Source: Byssothecium circinans (taxonomy: Eukaryota; Ascomycota; Dothideomycetes; Pleosporales; Massarinaceae). Taken from it: a stretch of DNA of 60,594 bases. Below, one piece after another: positions 11,472-24,277 of the stretch; positions within the stretch are counted from its first letter, which is position 1; each line of letters begins with the position of its first letter. The DNA lies in assembly GCA_010015675.1 (NCBI GenBank), contig ML976977.1, positions 275,102 to 335,695 of the forward strand. The letters are read 5' to 3'. A program made the translations under genes and the position numbers. A model generated the notes under the pieces. The model had not been told where the DNA came from. It did no database searches and worked only from the letters and a program-made list of their open reading frames with translations.

Positions 11472-13461
11472 CTAGTCATCCATAGGTAAGTGTAATAGCT
11501 CCCTCAGCACCTTCTCCGCTTGATCGGGTTCAACAGTTCCCTCGGGACTCCTCGCCATCATCTGTCCCACAAACCACCTTAGCTTCTGATACCGCTTTTT
11601 TCCCACGATATCTTTCACTACATCCGGCTTCTCCTTAACCAGCATCTTTGCGAGTTCTTCGTATTCTTGGCGGGAAAGCGGGCGCAAGAGCATGTCTTCG
11701 TCTGTGATGATGCGTTCGACTGGTCGTGTGTCACCTTCGAATTTCATCGAGAGGAGAAGTTTTGCTGTCCGGCCAGTGATCTGCTTGCGAAGGGTGTGTG
11801 TTATTATGGAAGCGAGTTGATTTGATGTTACGCGAGATGCGGACCACTCTTCGTTTTTCACGATGCCGCCGAGCTCCATTAGAACCCTGATATTTGTAAG
11901 TAGAAGTTTCACATGCGCCGTTGGACACTATGAGGGGTGAAAAATGTACCAGTTACCAGCCACCTTGCCGACACGTCCTAGAATGTCGGGTTGATTGGAG
12001 AAAATAGGGCGGAGGTGCTCCACAACATCGTAGTAGTAATCGAGACGCTGGCCTTCGTCGAGAAGGAGGAGTGTACTGGCGTCTTTTGAAGTGAGACCGT
12101 AACCTCCTTGGGCGACTAGGGTGTTTACGCTCTCGTCTGATAGCTGAGGAAGGGTACTTTTGAGGTGTTGTACAAGATCCTGAATGTTTCAGCACACACG
12201 TTGTACATGGAAGAATATTTTCCCCTTACGTTGCCAATGATTACAGGGGCAATGTCGGGGTCGGGCATGTAACGGTAATCAATCTCCCCTTCCTTGCCTC
12301 TCAGTCGTTTCGTAGACTTGTTCCCCAACGTCCACCCGCGCGTCTCTCCCTCCACTACGCCGCCACTCTCAAGCAGGTCGATCTGGCGGTCTCGCTCCGC
12401 AACGATAGCATCTTCTATGGCTTTGATACTAGCCAAGTTCTTGATCTCGGTTCGTTGTCCAAGACCAGTGACACCGGAATACGACTGGCCGCGCTCTGTG
12501 GAACCACCATCACGCTCACGTATTGACACGTTAACATCAGCGCGTAGTCCACCCAACTCCATCCCGGCTGTCACAGCATCAACGGTCTTCAATATCGTCT
12601 GGATCTTCCGCACGCATACTGCCGCAGTTGTAGGGTCGTGTATTTGAGGAAGAGTTATGATCTCGATGAGGGGATGCGAGACACGATTGAAGTCGAGGAG
12701 ATGGGTAGAGGGCGGCTGTTGTACGGTCTTAGCAGTATCTTGTTCCATCTGAACCTGTTTGATGCCGATAGTGACGGGTACATTTGCAGGGGCGGCTCCG
12801 GCAGGGAAATCGTGCGGGTAGAGGGTGATGGAGCCATCTTTGGCGAAGGGTTCTAGAGCTCGTCAGTTATGAATCTCTGCAAGAGCTTAGACATCTCACC
12901 ATAGTACTGCGTAATCTGGTATCCTGCAGGTTGGTCTTGGTAGAAATAGTGCTTCCGATCAAAGCTGCTCTTGTGCTGGATGTCGCAATTCAGAGCTAGG
13001 GCAGCGCGCAGGGCAGGTATCAGGGTTTCCTTCTGGAAGTGAGGCTGACTGCCCGGGAAGGCGGTATCGAAGAGGGAGACATGTGTATTCGGTGGCTCGT
13101 TGACGGATGTTGCAGCGCTAGAGAAGAGCTTCCGGGCTGTATTGAGCTCTGCGTGTATCTCGATGCCGACTGTGAGCTCCCATTTCTCGAGCCGTGCATC
13201 TTTATTGTGCCGTGAACTTTTTGAAGAGCCGGAAGAAGCTTTGTCTTCCTTTCTTTTCTTCTTTGCAGCATCCTTCAAGACTTTGCGAAATGGCGCATCA
13301 TCTTTCGTGGGTTGGCTTTGGGTGTGTAGAGCTCGAGTGAGACGCGTAGAGCTTTGCCGGGACACCAATGATGCAATTTCTGTTTTTTGCAGACATGACC
13401 GACATATGTACGGACGTTTGGAAGCGACAGCAAAGGCTGTTCTAGCGGTAGACGCGATCAT
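11472..13461 (-). CDS. PET112: Mitochondrial glutamyl-tRNA(Gln) amidotransferase subunit B
   Basis: GatB is a subunit of the mitochondrial GatFAB-type complex that converts Glu-tRNA(Gln) to Gln-tRNA(Gln). Four exons read on the minus strand: 13461-12900, 12852-12230, 12179-11950 and 11886-11472. Introns are 47, 50 and 63 bp, and all junctions keep phase. From the ATG at 13461 the protein is 609 aa; an in-frame ATG at 13560 would add 33 residues. I chose 13461 because it opens a typical mitochondrial presequence (Ala/Ser/Arg-rich, then RPYICRSCL). Family blocks include [85 protein letters not shown], and the C-terminal GatB/YqeY-type tail helices ending LLHLPMDD. The gene looks complete and functional. 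Confidence 0.93.
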
Positions 13462-13622
13462 TGCCAGAAGTCTCGAAGCTGCACGTCGGACGAGATTAAC
13501 AACGCCAACCGTGCACGTTCCGATAGGTAGTATTCGTTCCGACGGCTCTCCGACATGCATTCCTTCACCATCCCCAAGACCGATGCAAACGTGAAGGCGG
13601 TTGGAGAAAGGAATCCGGATAT

Positions 13623-14471
13623 TTAGTCAGCTCGACTCTGCCCGCGGCGATGGATGAATTGATGAAGGTGTATCTTCAAACGACGAAACCAGCTCCGACC
13701 CTGACGTGGAGCCCGTCTCTTCCTCTGCTTGATCTCAACTTTGTATCCCCCCTTTGCGTCCTCCTCGAAGGGTTGATCCAGTAGGCTTTCAGACTGTCCG
13801 TCTTCTGACGTTACCTCTCGAACGCCGGTATGATACGACGGGGAGTAAACGAAAACAGGAGCGTAAACAGAAGTCGTTCCATCGATGAACGTCGTATAGT
13901 AGTTCGTCTGAGAAGGTCGATCTGCCCCAATTCCACCTCCGATCGACTCGCTACTATCATCCATCAATTGGCCTGTCTGTGTTTTATCCCGTTCCGCCCG
14001 TTACACCAGAGGCGATAACGACTCCTCCACCTCCGGAACCTGTCACGATATCTCTCCCAAGCCTCCGGTTCCCTCGGCCGCCGATCCTTCTGAGGTACAA
14101 ATTCTCCTGGCACGATGTAACAGCCTGGGTAGCTTGAGAAATCTGGCTCCGTAAACGACGTCCACACCGAAGATCCAGCGGTTCTGGAAGAGCGTCTCGA
14201 CGTGCCTACGCTCGACATCCGGGAACGCCGTTATCGCTTATGGACCCGTCGTTTTCCTGACTTTGTAGGCAGTCTTCGTCAACCGCAACTTGATCTTCGT
14301 CAACCGCAACTTTACTTTTGCTTTCCACGCTGCTCGTACTGCCTCTGCTCTCGCGTTGTCAGCAGCAGTGTGTGGTCCGTATGGGAGACCAGCTGCGGGA
14401 TTCGAAGAGGCGGTTCCACCAAGACCGGATGAAGTTGCTCCTGCAGCAGATGCTGATGTTCCGTGGGACAT
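13623..14471 (-). CDS. Small unknown gene(s), exon structure unresolved
   Basis: Three protein-like frames lie in series on the minus strand. The first is 14471-14238, from an ATG, with a Ser/Gly/Ala-rich start followed by a basic helix containing a tandem duplication ([12 protein letters not shown]). The second is about 14218-13964 and contains [16 protein letters not shown] and an Arg/Trp-rich stretch. The third is 13967-13623 and contains [20 protein letters not shown], ending in basic residues. I could not find introns that join them in phase with normal length: the likely donor GTCAGG and acceptor GCGTAG leave a frame error. They may be one gene with a missed intron, two small genes, or a decayed gene. 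No family recognised. Confidence 0.33.
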
Positions 14472-15496
14472 TCAGTGGTGATAGTGGCTGATATTGAGAT
14501 CAGTATCCGTGTGAAGGGTGATGCGGGTAGGCAGTGCGTTCGATGGTACGAGCGATCCGAAACGGAATGGTTGTCTAAAGTGTAGAAAACTGTTGCTGAG
14601 GGTTGGCTTGACGGTAAGAATGTTACACAAAAAGTGATGCTTGTTGGGACGAAGCTACGAGTAGTTGGAAGATCGACGTTTTGAGTTGGATGGGAACTGT
14701 TTGTTTACATTCCAAGCCGAGCATGGGGAAGTGGTTTGGGACTTATATAGAAGGTACGAAGGGAAGACCAATGCAAGACCAAACCCAAGTACACTTGTAG
14801 GGGCAGGAGCAGATGATGTCTTATCTCGACTTGGCGGAAGGATAAACGTAACATTGAAAATGGATGTTCGACATTTGCTCTATGCTTCCGTAGATATTAC
14901 TGCCAAAATGTATGACCCCCAAGACCAAATCAACACAGCTCTCTGCTCCAACAGAATCTAAACTACTCCATCTTATCTTTCCACTCGTTAGACTATGACG
15001 AGCGCAAGAAAAGGGTATTCCACCACAAAAGATATAACATGAAGCTCAGAGAAAATTTCGTGATATAGGAAGCTAAAAAAGGAAAGGCGTATGAGTGAAA
15101 ACATGTCTAGAAAGACTTTACGCCGCCGTCGTGAAGTGCTAGCGGTCGGCTAATGCGAATAGCTAACAGGTTTTTGTGCGTCCGTTACGTCGTTCATATG
15201 TTGCCGATATGCGATGTTGATCGATCCAGGCCCAGGTCCGCGACCCTGCAGCTCTCCTTGTATGTCTCACATGCCTCCATCCCAGGGCTGCGGAAATAGC
15301 ATGTGGTAGAGTCGTAATGAAACCAATGCACGCGTGCATGCAAACTATTGGTGGCATAACCATTCCAGCTCCCTCCATTCGTCCCCAACATGTCCTCTCC
15401 GTGCCAAAGCATGTCACCTCGGGACTCTCGCTTCGATATCAGCCTCACAAGCTGTCTCTTACCGGGCGTCGTGGTGATTGCTGGAATGGAGGTAAA
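14472..15496. other. Intergenic region
   Basis: No gene supported. An open frame at 14665-14961 on the plus strand has no recognisable content and is probably chance. The region contains the presumed promoter of the minus-strand small gene at 14471 and the 3' flank of the 80-aa gene. Confidence 0.45.
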
Positions 15497-15829
15497 CTAC
15501 GAGCGACCGGTGCCTAGAGTCCGGATGCGTATTGATGGCATCTTGCTCAGTCGTCGGTTGTTGCCGCTGTTGCCCGTTGCTGTGGTTTTCGTTGAGGCGG
15601 TAGGTGATGAAGCGTGCACGTACTCGCCGTCGACGTAATGGGCGTCACTGAAGAAGGTTGTGCGCTTATCGCGACGGGTGTACCTTTGCTCTAGCCTGTA
15701 GAGCTCCAGTCCTAAGACCGTGTTAGTGAAGTTAATTGAGTGTAGTAGCTCTCGATTCCGTGTTATAGGGGCTGCGTGAGTTGTAGAATAGGGAAACATA
15801 CTGGCTTGGAGTTTCTCAATAATGCCCAT
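15497..15829 (-). CDS. Small conserved-looking 80-aa fungal protein
   Basis: Two exons, 15829-15802 and 15711-15497, flank a 90-bp intron with a GTATGT donor and TTAG acceptor. The product is 80 aa. It starts MGIIEKLQA and continues LELYRLEQRYTRR, KRTTFFSDAHYVDGEYVH, then a Ser/Thr-rich disordered tail. The amphipathic N-terminal helix and the YVDGEY block resemble small uncharacterised proteins I associate with filamentous ascomycetes, but I cannot name a function. The frame is open through the intron, which would insert an unrelated segment, so the splice is favoured by consensus sites and composition. A MITE sits about 560 bp upstream of the ATG. Confidence 0.7.
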   Translation of the reverse strand: MGIIEKLQASMFPYSTTHAAPITRNRELLHSINFTNTVLGLELYRLEQRYTRRDKRTTFFSDAHYVDGEYVHASSPTASTKTTATGNSGNNRRLSKMPSIRIRTLGTGRS

Positions 15830-16391
15830 GACGCCCGGTGCGGGAAAAAGAAGTTGGACGTGCTTGTCTCTCAAGTGAGATTCTTGTTCCGAAATTTACG
15901 GGGAAGCGAAGGCGCATATATGACCGCCCAAGACGCCGCCGGGGGGCCGGGAAGATGGCTGTCGGGCTGAAGCAGAAGTAGTATCGGCTGTCAATCCTCC
16001 GCTGGCGATCCGCGGATTTCACGAAAAATGGCGGCGACGATTGAAACTGACTGCGCGACACAACAGCGAGCGTCGGTGGAAGTACCGGTATGGAGGCGAT
16101 GGTGGGAGAAAGGAGGGAAAGCGAGGGACAGACAGGAGAGGCAGGAGGACCGAGGAGTGAGGAGACGGGACGGGAGAATGACGGGATATGTTCCAGCGAC
16201 TCGGCTAGAGCCGCTAGACAGGTGCAGATGCAAGCAAGACCGGCACGCGCAAGGGTTGTGTGTGGTCTAGTGGTCTCGAACCGAGTGAATAATCGCGCCT
16301 TGCCTGATTGCGTGTGTCCCGAGCCCGTGGCTGTTGGAGCGTGGAATGCACCTGCCGTGCCGTGTCTTTTTCCTTCCTTCTGTGAAGCACC
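15830..16391. other. Upstream region of the 80-aa gene
   Basis: The open frames on both strands here look like chance. The segment is the likely promoter and leader of the gene reading leftward from 15829. It ends at the MITE. Confidence 0.45.
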
Positions 16392-16614
16392 CACGCGATT
16401 GAAACAATTCCCCGCACATAATACTCTCTCACCAAAGACCACCTACAATAACTAACACGTTAATCACTCTCCTTTAACTTTAACAAAACATAGAATTGTA
16501 AAGCTAGGCCTGCTCTTTTACGTAGGAGTAGGAAGAGGTTAAAAGGGCTTCGTTGGGTGTGGCTAAATATAAGCTGAAGTTCTTTGGTGTGCGGCGAATT
16601 GTTTCAATCGTGTG
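16392..16614. mobile_element. MITE copy 1 (223 bp, 26-bp terminal inverted repeats)
   Basis: The terminal inverted repeats at 16392-16417 and 16589-16614 match at 24 of 26 positions; they start CACGCG and CACACG and both finish CCGCAC. GCACC flanks both sides (16387-16391 and 16615-16619), an apparent 5-bp target duplication. A second copy lies in inverted orientation at 37283-37494. The shared interior includes AAGCTAGGCC and AGAGGTTAAAAGGGCTTCGT. It has no coding capacity and must be moved in trans. The superfamily is not established; its termini are unrelated to those of the pogo-type element in this window. Confidence 0.85.
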
Positions 16615-16619
16615 GCACC

Positions 16620-17084
16620 TATTTAAATTGAAATAACATATTGTGGGATAACATCTACGCCTCACATGTGCTATTCACCACTGCGCCAACACGACAGTGC
16701 CATCTGCTGGTAGCATGCGCGTCAGTTTGTCAATCGCACCCCCGCGGATCAGCACCACGTGGAGAAGACAGCGAGCTGTCTGGGATTGAAAAGCCCAAAC
16801 GGGCCTCTTGGCTGTTCCCAGGGGCGCATTGGCGTTGAGAATGAGGCAGGGCACGCGTCCACCAGACGACAATCGGAGGAAAAGACGTTCATGCAGGATG
16901 AATGTGTTATATTTAGGATACGGTTGGTCTGCAACCTACCCTACGCTGCTCGAGTTTGATCGCCTGCCTTACTCTATCCGCCAGTACTCCATACCCAATG
17001 CTTATTGCTCAAATGCCGGGATGAATAACACAACGGTCCATGCAAGTGCCGAGCTCAACCGCAGCTCCCAGTACCTCTCAGTTC
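16620..17084. other. Intergenic region downstream of the trehalose phosphatase gene
   Basis: No gene supported. The segment lies between the MITE and the 3' end of the minus-strand trehalose gene. Confidence 0.45.
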
Positions 17085-20078
17085 CTACCTAGATTCTGGG
17101 ACTACGCCTTCAACGACGGCGACTGCTCCAACATTGCCAGCATCAGCAGAGCCGTTGAGCAGCCCGATGACCGAAATGACATCCGAAGGTTCAACCAGGT
17201 GCCAGCTTGCCAATGTCTGCTTCGAGCTGGCGCCGACCGTGACGGAGAAGACGTGATCCGTGGGAAGCTTGGACTGTCGAAGGGAACGGAACATGTCTGC
17301 CCACGTTGTCAATAAAAGCCCAGTGAAAAAGAAAGGAATGGTGACACACCTTCGTCCGTGAAGTCGTCGCCGAGACAGAGAATGAATTGCGGTGCTTCGT
17401 CGCCGTATGCCATCACGAGCCTCTTTACAATCTCACCCTTGTTGACGAACCGCGGACGAACCTCGAGGTTGGCTTTGCCCGTCATGACTTCGACGTCGTA
17501 CTTCTTGGCCACCGTACTCTCGAGATGCTTCTGGCACTCCTGCGCTTGATATGTACCGTAATCCGGATCAGCCCGTCGGTAATGCCATGTCAAAGCAATC
17601 TTCTTGCGCTCGATGAAGGAGCCTGCGTGAATTAGCAACAATCAGTGGTAGTGATAGCAAAGCCTTACCCTGCGTCCTCTCCGTGTAATGCTGGAAGACC
17701 TCCATGACTTCAGATTGCCAGCTCATGTCCGTCGTTTCCGTGAGGTTCTCCCACTCTTCGGTCCGCGGGTAACGCAAGAAGCTACCGTGTTCGGCACTAA
17801 GGCCCAGCTCAGTGATGTGCCCCATCCACTCGTCCAAGAAGGCTTGATCTCTGCCACTGATGATCCATACTGAGTTGTTGGGATCTGATGCGAGCGTCTT
17901 GAGGGTACGAATAACGCGATCGGAAGGGATCGCTGCTTGAGGGTCCTTGACAATGGGTGTGAGCGTGCCGTCGTAGTCGAACATGAACACACGCTTCTTG
18001 GCTTGCCGGTACTGGTAGAGTAGCTTGGCCCGATCCAGCACCGGCGTCGCAAAGGACTGATCGAATGAGGATAGGTTGGTCATGAGCCTTCTAAGGAATT
18101 TGTTGGTCCAGTCCTGCACGTTGTGTTCGACCACATGTTTATAGAGCTTGTTGTGCTGTTCTTTGCGTTGTTCCGGTGACATATTCAGGGCCTCGTTGAT
18201 TGCTTCAGCCACACCATTGAAGTCCCAAGGGTTGATGTGAAGAGCGCCGCTCAGAGATCCCGCTGTACCTGAAAACTCGGACAAGATCAATGGGCCGTGA
18301 TTTTCTTTCTGGCAGATCACATATTCAAGGCTCGTGGTGTTCATGCCGTCACGGACACTCGTGATGAGTCCGACATCAGCCATTCGCAGGAGAGCAAAGT
18401 ACTCCTCTTTGTTGAGATATTGCGGGAAATGCCTGACTGGTACGAAACTGAGAGAGCCGTATGTCCCGTTGATTCTGGCAACAAGGTCTGACGTCTTATT
18501 ACGCATCTTTTCGTCCTCGTCTGCGCTCTTGTTGGCATGGACACTGCTTGGGCTGGTGACTTGAACCAGCACCACCTTCCCTCGCCATTCCGGGTACTTC
18601 TCAAGGAACATTTCGAAAGCCTCTAATTTCTGGGCCACGCCCCTAGCCGCGTCCAAGCGATCTCGTCCTACGATTATCTTCGTGTTCGGGTACATATTCC
18701 GGATGCCCTTGAGCTTCTCCTCAATGACGGGATCGCCGAACGCCTGTCGCTGTGTAACAGCAGCGTTGATGCCAATGGGGAACACATCGACAGCAACATG
18801 CGCACCATATGCATCGACACCTGCCGAAGAAGAGTCAAAGCCAAGGATGCGCGTGCAACAGGAGGAGAAATGCCTTGAATAGCTGTAGGATTGGAAGCCG
18901 ACCATATTGGCGCCCAAAACACCTTCCAGTATCTCCTTTCTCCGGCTCAAGCAACGGTAGAACTCGCTGCTGGGAAATGGGACATGGAGAAAGAAACCAA
19001 TATAGACATTTGGTAACCGCTGGCGTAGCAGGCTAGGAAGGAGAAGGAGATAGAAGTCGTGTACGAGAATTATATCGCCAGGCCTGTACAGTTCCAGGAT
19101 GCGATCAGCGAACAGTTTGTTCATGCGGTAGTAGTCGGCCCATGCCTTCCGAGTGGCGCGGCCATCTTGCGGTTCATTCTGCTTGTAGTGGAACAGGGTG
19201 TATAACTCGTGTTCCGCATATTTTCGCCAGCGTTCCTGCTCTTTCAAGATGGCCACATCGTTCTTCTCATCCCACTCCTCGGCGAGCCACACCGGAACAA
19301 TCTTTCCTCCATGATCTCGCTCAAGCTGCTTCTCTAATCGTTCTCGATCATCACGTCCAATCCGGAGGCTGTTATCATGCGGTGTCGGCAGAATTGGGGT
19401 CTGGCCATCTACCGGGATTGGAGCTGAAGCCTTGTTGTACGGCTGTGGAGGGGCACCTTTCTCCCGAGCCAACCCCCGAATTTCACCTGTCCATCCGACC
19501 AAAGTATGATTCCATGGGGAAGACGAAGACGCAAGGTAGGAGAACGAGTCGAACAAGGCAGAAGTTCCGTGTCGGGGATTCAATTCCCAATCCTTGCCCT
19601 CATCATATCCGATGCTGTACGGGACCGCAAAAGTGGCACTGATGACCCGACCACTAAGGTTTAGATTCGGGTGGGCCGCGCGAGGGTCAACATCTGCCAG
19701 ATCCTCTTTGAATGAGGGTTCTTTGACCAGACTAAACCTCCGCAAGAGCTCTTCTCTAGACTTTGCGCCAGCTGCAACCTCGGCAGGCGAGCTTGGAGAG
19801 CTCTCGCCCTTGGGCGCAAAGTACGAGTTCGCATTCCATGAAGGGCCTGGGCTCGCTGTGTTGGGATCGAATGTAAGCTTCGGGCTCTCTTCCGTGGCAG
19901 TCGGGTCGATGTAGGCCGACTGCCCGGCTAGATGCACGCCGGGTGTGACGGGCACGTTTGTGACGGAGGGCTGAAGCGCGGGGTGGTCGGAGGGCTCGAC
20001 AGGTTCGGGGGAGCTCTGCGAGGGACGAGTAGGTGGCGTCATGTTTGAATGGTAGGTTTCTTGGGCGTCGTACTGCAT
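17085..20078 (-). CDS. TPS2: Trehalose-6-phosphate phosphatase (TPS2/OrlA type)
   Basis: This enzyme dephosphorylates trehalose 6-phosphate to trehalose in the cytosolic trehalose synthase complex. Three exons read leftward: 20078-17669, 17622-17350 and 17296-17085, with introns of 46 and 53 bp. The protein is 964 aa from the ATG at 20078; a later ATG at 20042 has a stronger context and is an alternative. Residues 1-115 are Pro/Ser-rich. A glycosyltransferase-20-like domain follows (NKLFADRILELYRPGDIILVHDFYLLLLP, split here from GFFLHVPFPSSEFYRCL; later SVRDGMNTTSLEYVI). The C-terminal HAD phosphatase domain begins FMFDYDGTLTP with the catalytic Asp pair near 701 and 703, then WIISGRDQAF and LCLGDDFTDED. 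Fusion of a synthase-like and a phosphatase domain is normal for this family; the phosphatase motifs decide the name. The poly(A) polymerase gene diverges 0.94 kb away. Confidence 0.93.
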
Positions 20079-21014
20079 GATGGAGGTCAGTATATAGTAC
20101 GATTCGGTGTCAAATGTCTGGGGACCCTTTGGTGAGTTCAAATTGGCCTAAATGTTTCACAGCGTTGACCTAGTACAGTAGGGTGGAGGGGCGGAGATTA
20201 GGAATACAGAGAAAGATCAGGCACGCCCACCAGATGCAGCGTGCACCGTGCCAATATGTCTGCCTGGAGGAGGGAGACGTACCAAATGACTGTCGAGGGC
20301 GCTGAGGAGGGAAAGAGGGCGCGCGCCTGAGCTTGTACCTGCGGTGAAACTGCAACTGCAATTGCGCCTTCAGTGCCAATGAGCAGGCGTCAAGGACAGT
20401 CCAAGCACGGTGAGGGCGGGTTGAAGGACAACAAAACTGTTGGACAGCACAACGCGGGTGAGAGAAGAACGTCGGCGGGAACGTGGGTGCAGGTGGGTTC
20501 AAGAGCTTCTCACGCAACGACGTCAATCAAGGCAGCCAAGGAATTGCATGACCTCCCCACTTTTACCCGCGCAAGCACAGCAAGTCCATGGGCTTCTGCA
20601 GCTTGGAAATTCTTTTCGCTGTGATGTGCTGCAAAATACAGCGCTACGTCATAGCTATTTGCTGCGGGCGGTGACTGCAGACCGCGGGACACCCAGCCTG
20701 ATAAGAGCGACGACCAACGATGGCTTATCAACTTGAAGATACATATGTAGTTTGTCAAGCTCCCATGCGCAACTTGCCATAGACTTGACGACGAGCTCAA
20801 TGCAAATTCGCTCCATACATTATTTATGTACTGTGCTTCCGGCTGTTTCGAATCAATGAGGGGCGGGAAAGGCTTCGGAAATTATGCCAAAGAGGCCTAG
20901 CGCCTTGGCGACATGAACATCGTGAAGAATATCTCTGAGCCTTTCGCGACGGTGCTGAAGTAAACCAGCCGTTCATCTCCCCATACACGCTCATCTCTAT
21001 GCCTGCGGCCTCCC
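20079..21014. other. Divergent promoter region between TPS2 and the poly(A) polymerase gene
   Basis: No gene supported. The 0.94-kb gap must carry both promoters. Trehalose genes are often stress-regulated, but I could not assign a stress element with confidence. Confidence 0.45.
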
Positions 21015-22788
21015 ATGAAGCCCCATCGCGTACGGCAAATATGTCGCTCCCATAACCGGTTTGCGCCCTCAATTGCCTTGTGGCAGCACTTCGTTCTCCC
21101 GTGCCATCCTCTCCGTCAACAGCGCCTGTTGTCGACTGCGTCCGAAGCTGCTAGCTTACCTGAAGATGGGAGTGCAAATCTCTCGCCCTTGCAAACACCC
21201 TCAACCATAGAGCCGCTCGCAGACCCGACGGCATCACCAGCGACCACATCCGCAGAGCAGCGTCAAGGCCCAAAGACGAAACAGGATGGTCCAACAGCCG
21301 GGACCACAGAGTCCAACAAAGAGCATACCCCCCTCATTATTCGAAGATTACGAGGTTCAACCCCTCCAGGCAAAGTCTTCTCTCCAGCAGCGGCAAGCAT
21401 TCGCAAAGAGCTTGACGCAAAGGTGCACAAGATAACGCAAACGATATCTGAACAGATGAAGAAGGCACGTCTGGCGTTTGATGGACAAGAGGACTATGAG
21501 GGAGTCCCGGTCAATGCTATGGCTAGTAGCGCCCCTACTCTCCAGTCCACATTGCCCTGGGTAGTGCCACTCACTCCAGAACTACAGAGGGACTCACATA
21601 CAAGGTAGGCCTTCAAGCTATCTATGGCTCGTGAACAAGCTCTCATTTCATAACAGGTTGTCTCTCGAAATCACAAAATTCCACGAATACGCGAAACCCA
21701 GCAGAACGGAAGCGCTTGCGCGAAGACAGATTGTCGAGCAAGTTCGCGAACACGCCCGCGAGGTCCTGCCGGACTATGTTTTGGAGGTCTTTGGTTCGGA
21801 ACGGACTGGGCTCGCTCTAGCGACTTCAGACATCGATCTCCGCCTCAAGAAGCGCGAAGATCTGGCCGAACCTGAATCAGACCTGCCCCCATCGCCCCTC
21901 TTTCGAAGACACTTTCTAGACGATTTATACAAGTTGCACCGAAACCAATTTAGAGACAACCCGGCCTATCTCATGCCCATGCTTCGACACGCTCGATACC
22001 CTCTCATCACCATGCAAGACCGCGCTTCCAGCATCGATATTCAAATCGTACTGTCCAACGATACTTCTCTCGCAAGAGACGCAATACACCGATATATGCA
22101 GGAGTACCCATACCTTCGTCCAACCTATACGCTTGTGAGGACTATCTTTGAAAGCAGAGGGTTGGCGGATGTATTCCGAGGGGGTTTTGGATCATACTCC
22201 ATCTTCATGATGCTCGTGGCTGCACTACGACATAAGCCACCTAAGAAACCCAATGCCGCGGGCGCGCTGTACAGCTTCCTGCAATTCTGGAGCACGTTCG
22301 ACACTACTACAAGTGGTGTCTCGATCGAACCTCCGGAATTGTTCGATAAGGTCGCCAACCCCGTCATGCCCGACAAGACGAAACAGCAAATAATAGTAAG
22401 TCCTAACAACCCCACCTTCCCCATCCTGCATAGCTAACATGTCCCACAGGAAGGATCCATTAAACCTCTTCCACCCTACATGCTCTGCCTCCGCGACCCC
22501 GCCGACGAAACCAACGACCTCGGCCGCAAGGGTATATGCATCAAACACGTCATAGTGACTCTGCGCCATCTCTTGACGAAACTCAACACAGATCTGAAGA
22601 AGAACACAAGGCATAGTTTGATTTTGCCCATGGTGGGAGATATCTACGCGTTGAATATAGAGCGGCGGAAGAAGCTTGATAACCATGGGCACAAAGTACT
22701 CAATGATATGCAGCAGTCGTTTGCGGAGACCGCGCGGAGGATTAGAGAGGAAGAGCAGGCGGAGAGGTTGCCAGGAGAAGCGTCGTGA
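21015..22788 (+). CDS. Mitochondrial-type poly(A) polymerase / nucleotidyltransferase
   Basis: Three exons, 21015-21604, 21657-22395 and 22450-22788, join in phase to 555 aa. Introns are 52 and 54 bp. The N-terminus (MKPHRVRQICRSHNRF and about 25 further residues ending in LLSTASEA) looks like a mitochondrial presequence. It is followed by a disordered linker to about residue 165. The nucleotidyltransferase core reads VFGSERTGLALATSDIDLRL, giving the GS and DxD metal-binding motif; a third acidic pair appears in SIDIQIV. The central domain has GSYSIFMMLVAALRH, and the PAP-associated part includes EGSIKPLPPYMLCLRDP. This fits the non-canonical poly(A)/oligo(U) polymerase family (Trf4/Cid1-like). 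Mitochondrial location rests on the presequence only, and the substrate is unknown. Confidence 0.8.
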
Positions 22789-23469
22789 TATCGGTAGTGG
22801 CGATACAATCATGCCAACTGCAGAGTCGCTGAATGTAGATACAGGGGGTTTGTGGACAACTCTGAAGCTGCACTCTTACAATCTTCAAGAGATGAGCTTT
22901 GTGTTGTCGGAGTTATTTGGGGTCTACTAGTTGGTATGAACGGCGGATTTCAAAGATGGAAGATGTTGGCATATCTGTAAAATAGTATAGTTAAACTAGC
23001 GGGTGCATATTCACGCTCGTCAAGCGAGAAGTACGAGAGTCTTCCACCTTGTGTCTGCAATATGCCACCACTGGCTTTCCACTACTTTGCACTGCACTAC
23101 ACTCAAAGGCCATATCATGTCACACATTCGTTATGCGCAGTAGTTGATATGTCTAATGTCATTGAGACCCTGATCACGCCTATTGAAGCAAAACCCAGAT
23201 ATGCATCATGAACCAAGGAAAGAGGAGGAACGTGTATCGCCGCAGAAGTGGCAACGTCCCGCATGGACCAATGAAAACTTTCTGCTTGAGATGGTAGCAA
23301 AAACTAAGACCGTCCAGCTGCCAACACTGGACCAGGCAAGAGATACCCATCCGTTCTGTCCGCCGCATGCAGTATATTTTCCACACCGATGCCCGCTAGT
23401 CGTTTCTACGTCCGAGGCTTATCATGAACCGTTGCAAAACCTCCCAGCTCCCATGCATGGATTTGACGA
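22789..23469. other. Intergenic region between converging genes
   Basis: Nothing recognisable. It separates the 3' ends of the poly(A) polymerase gene and the UBC4-type gene. Confidence 0.45.

Positions 23470-24277
<808 letters not shown>

Noticed and set aside
14665..14961. 98-codon plus-strand frame
   Set aside because: No family content, no intron support and no context; probably chance.
17085..20078. Trehalose-6-phosphate synthase (TPS1) as the name
   Set aside because: The GT20-like domain is present, but the C-terminal HAD motifs (FDYDGTLTP, LCLGDDFTDE) define the phosphatase Tps2 class.
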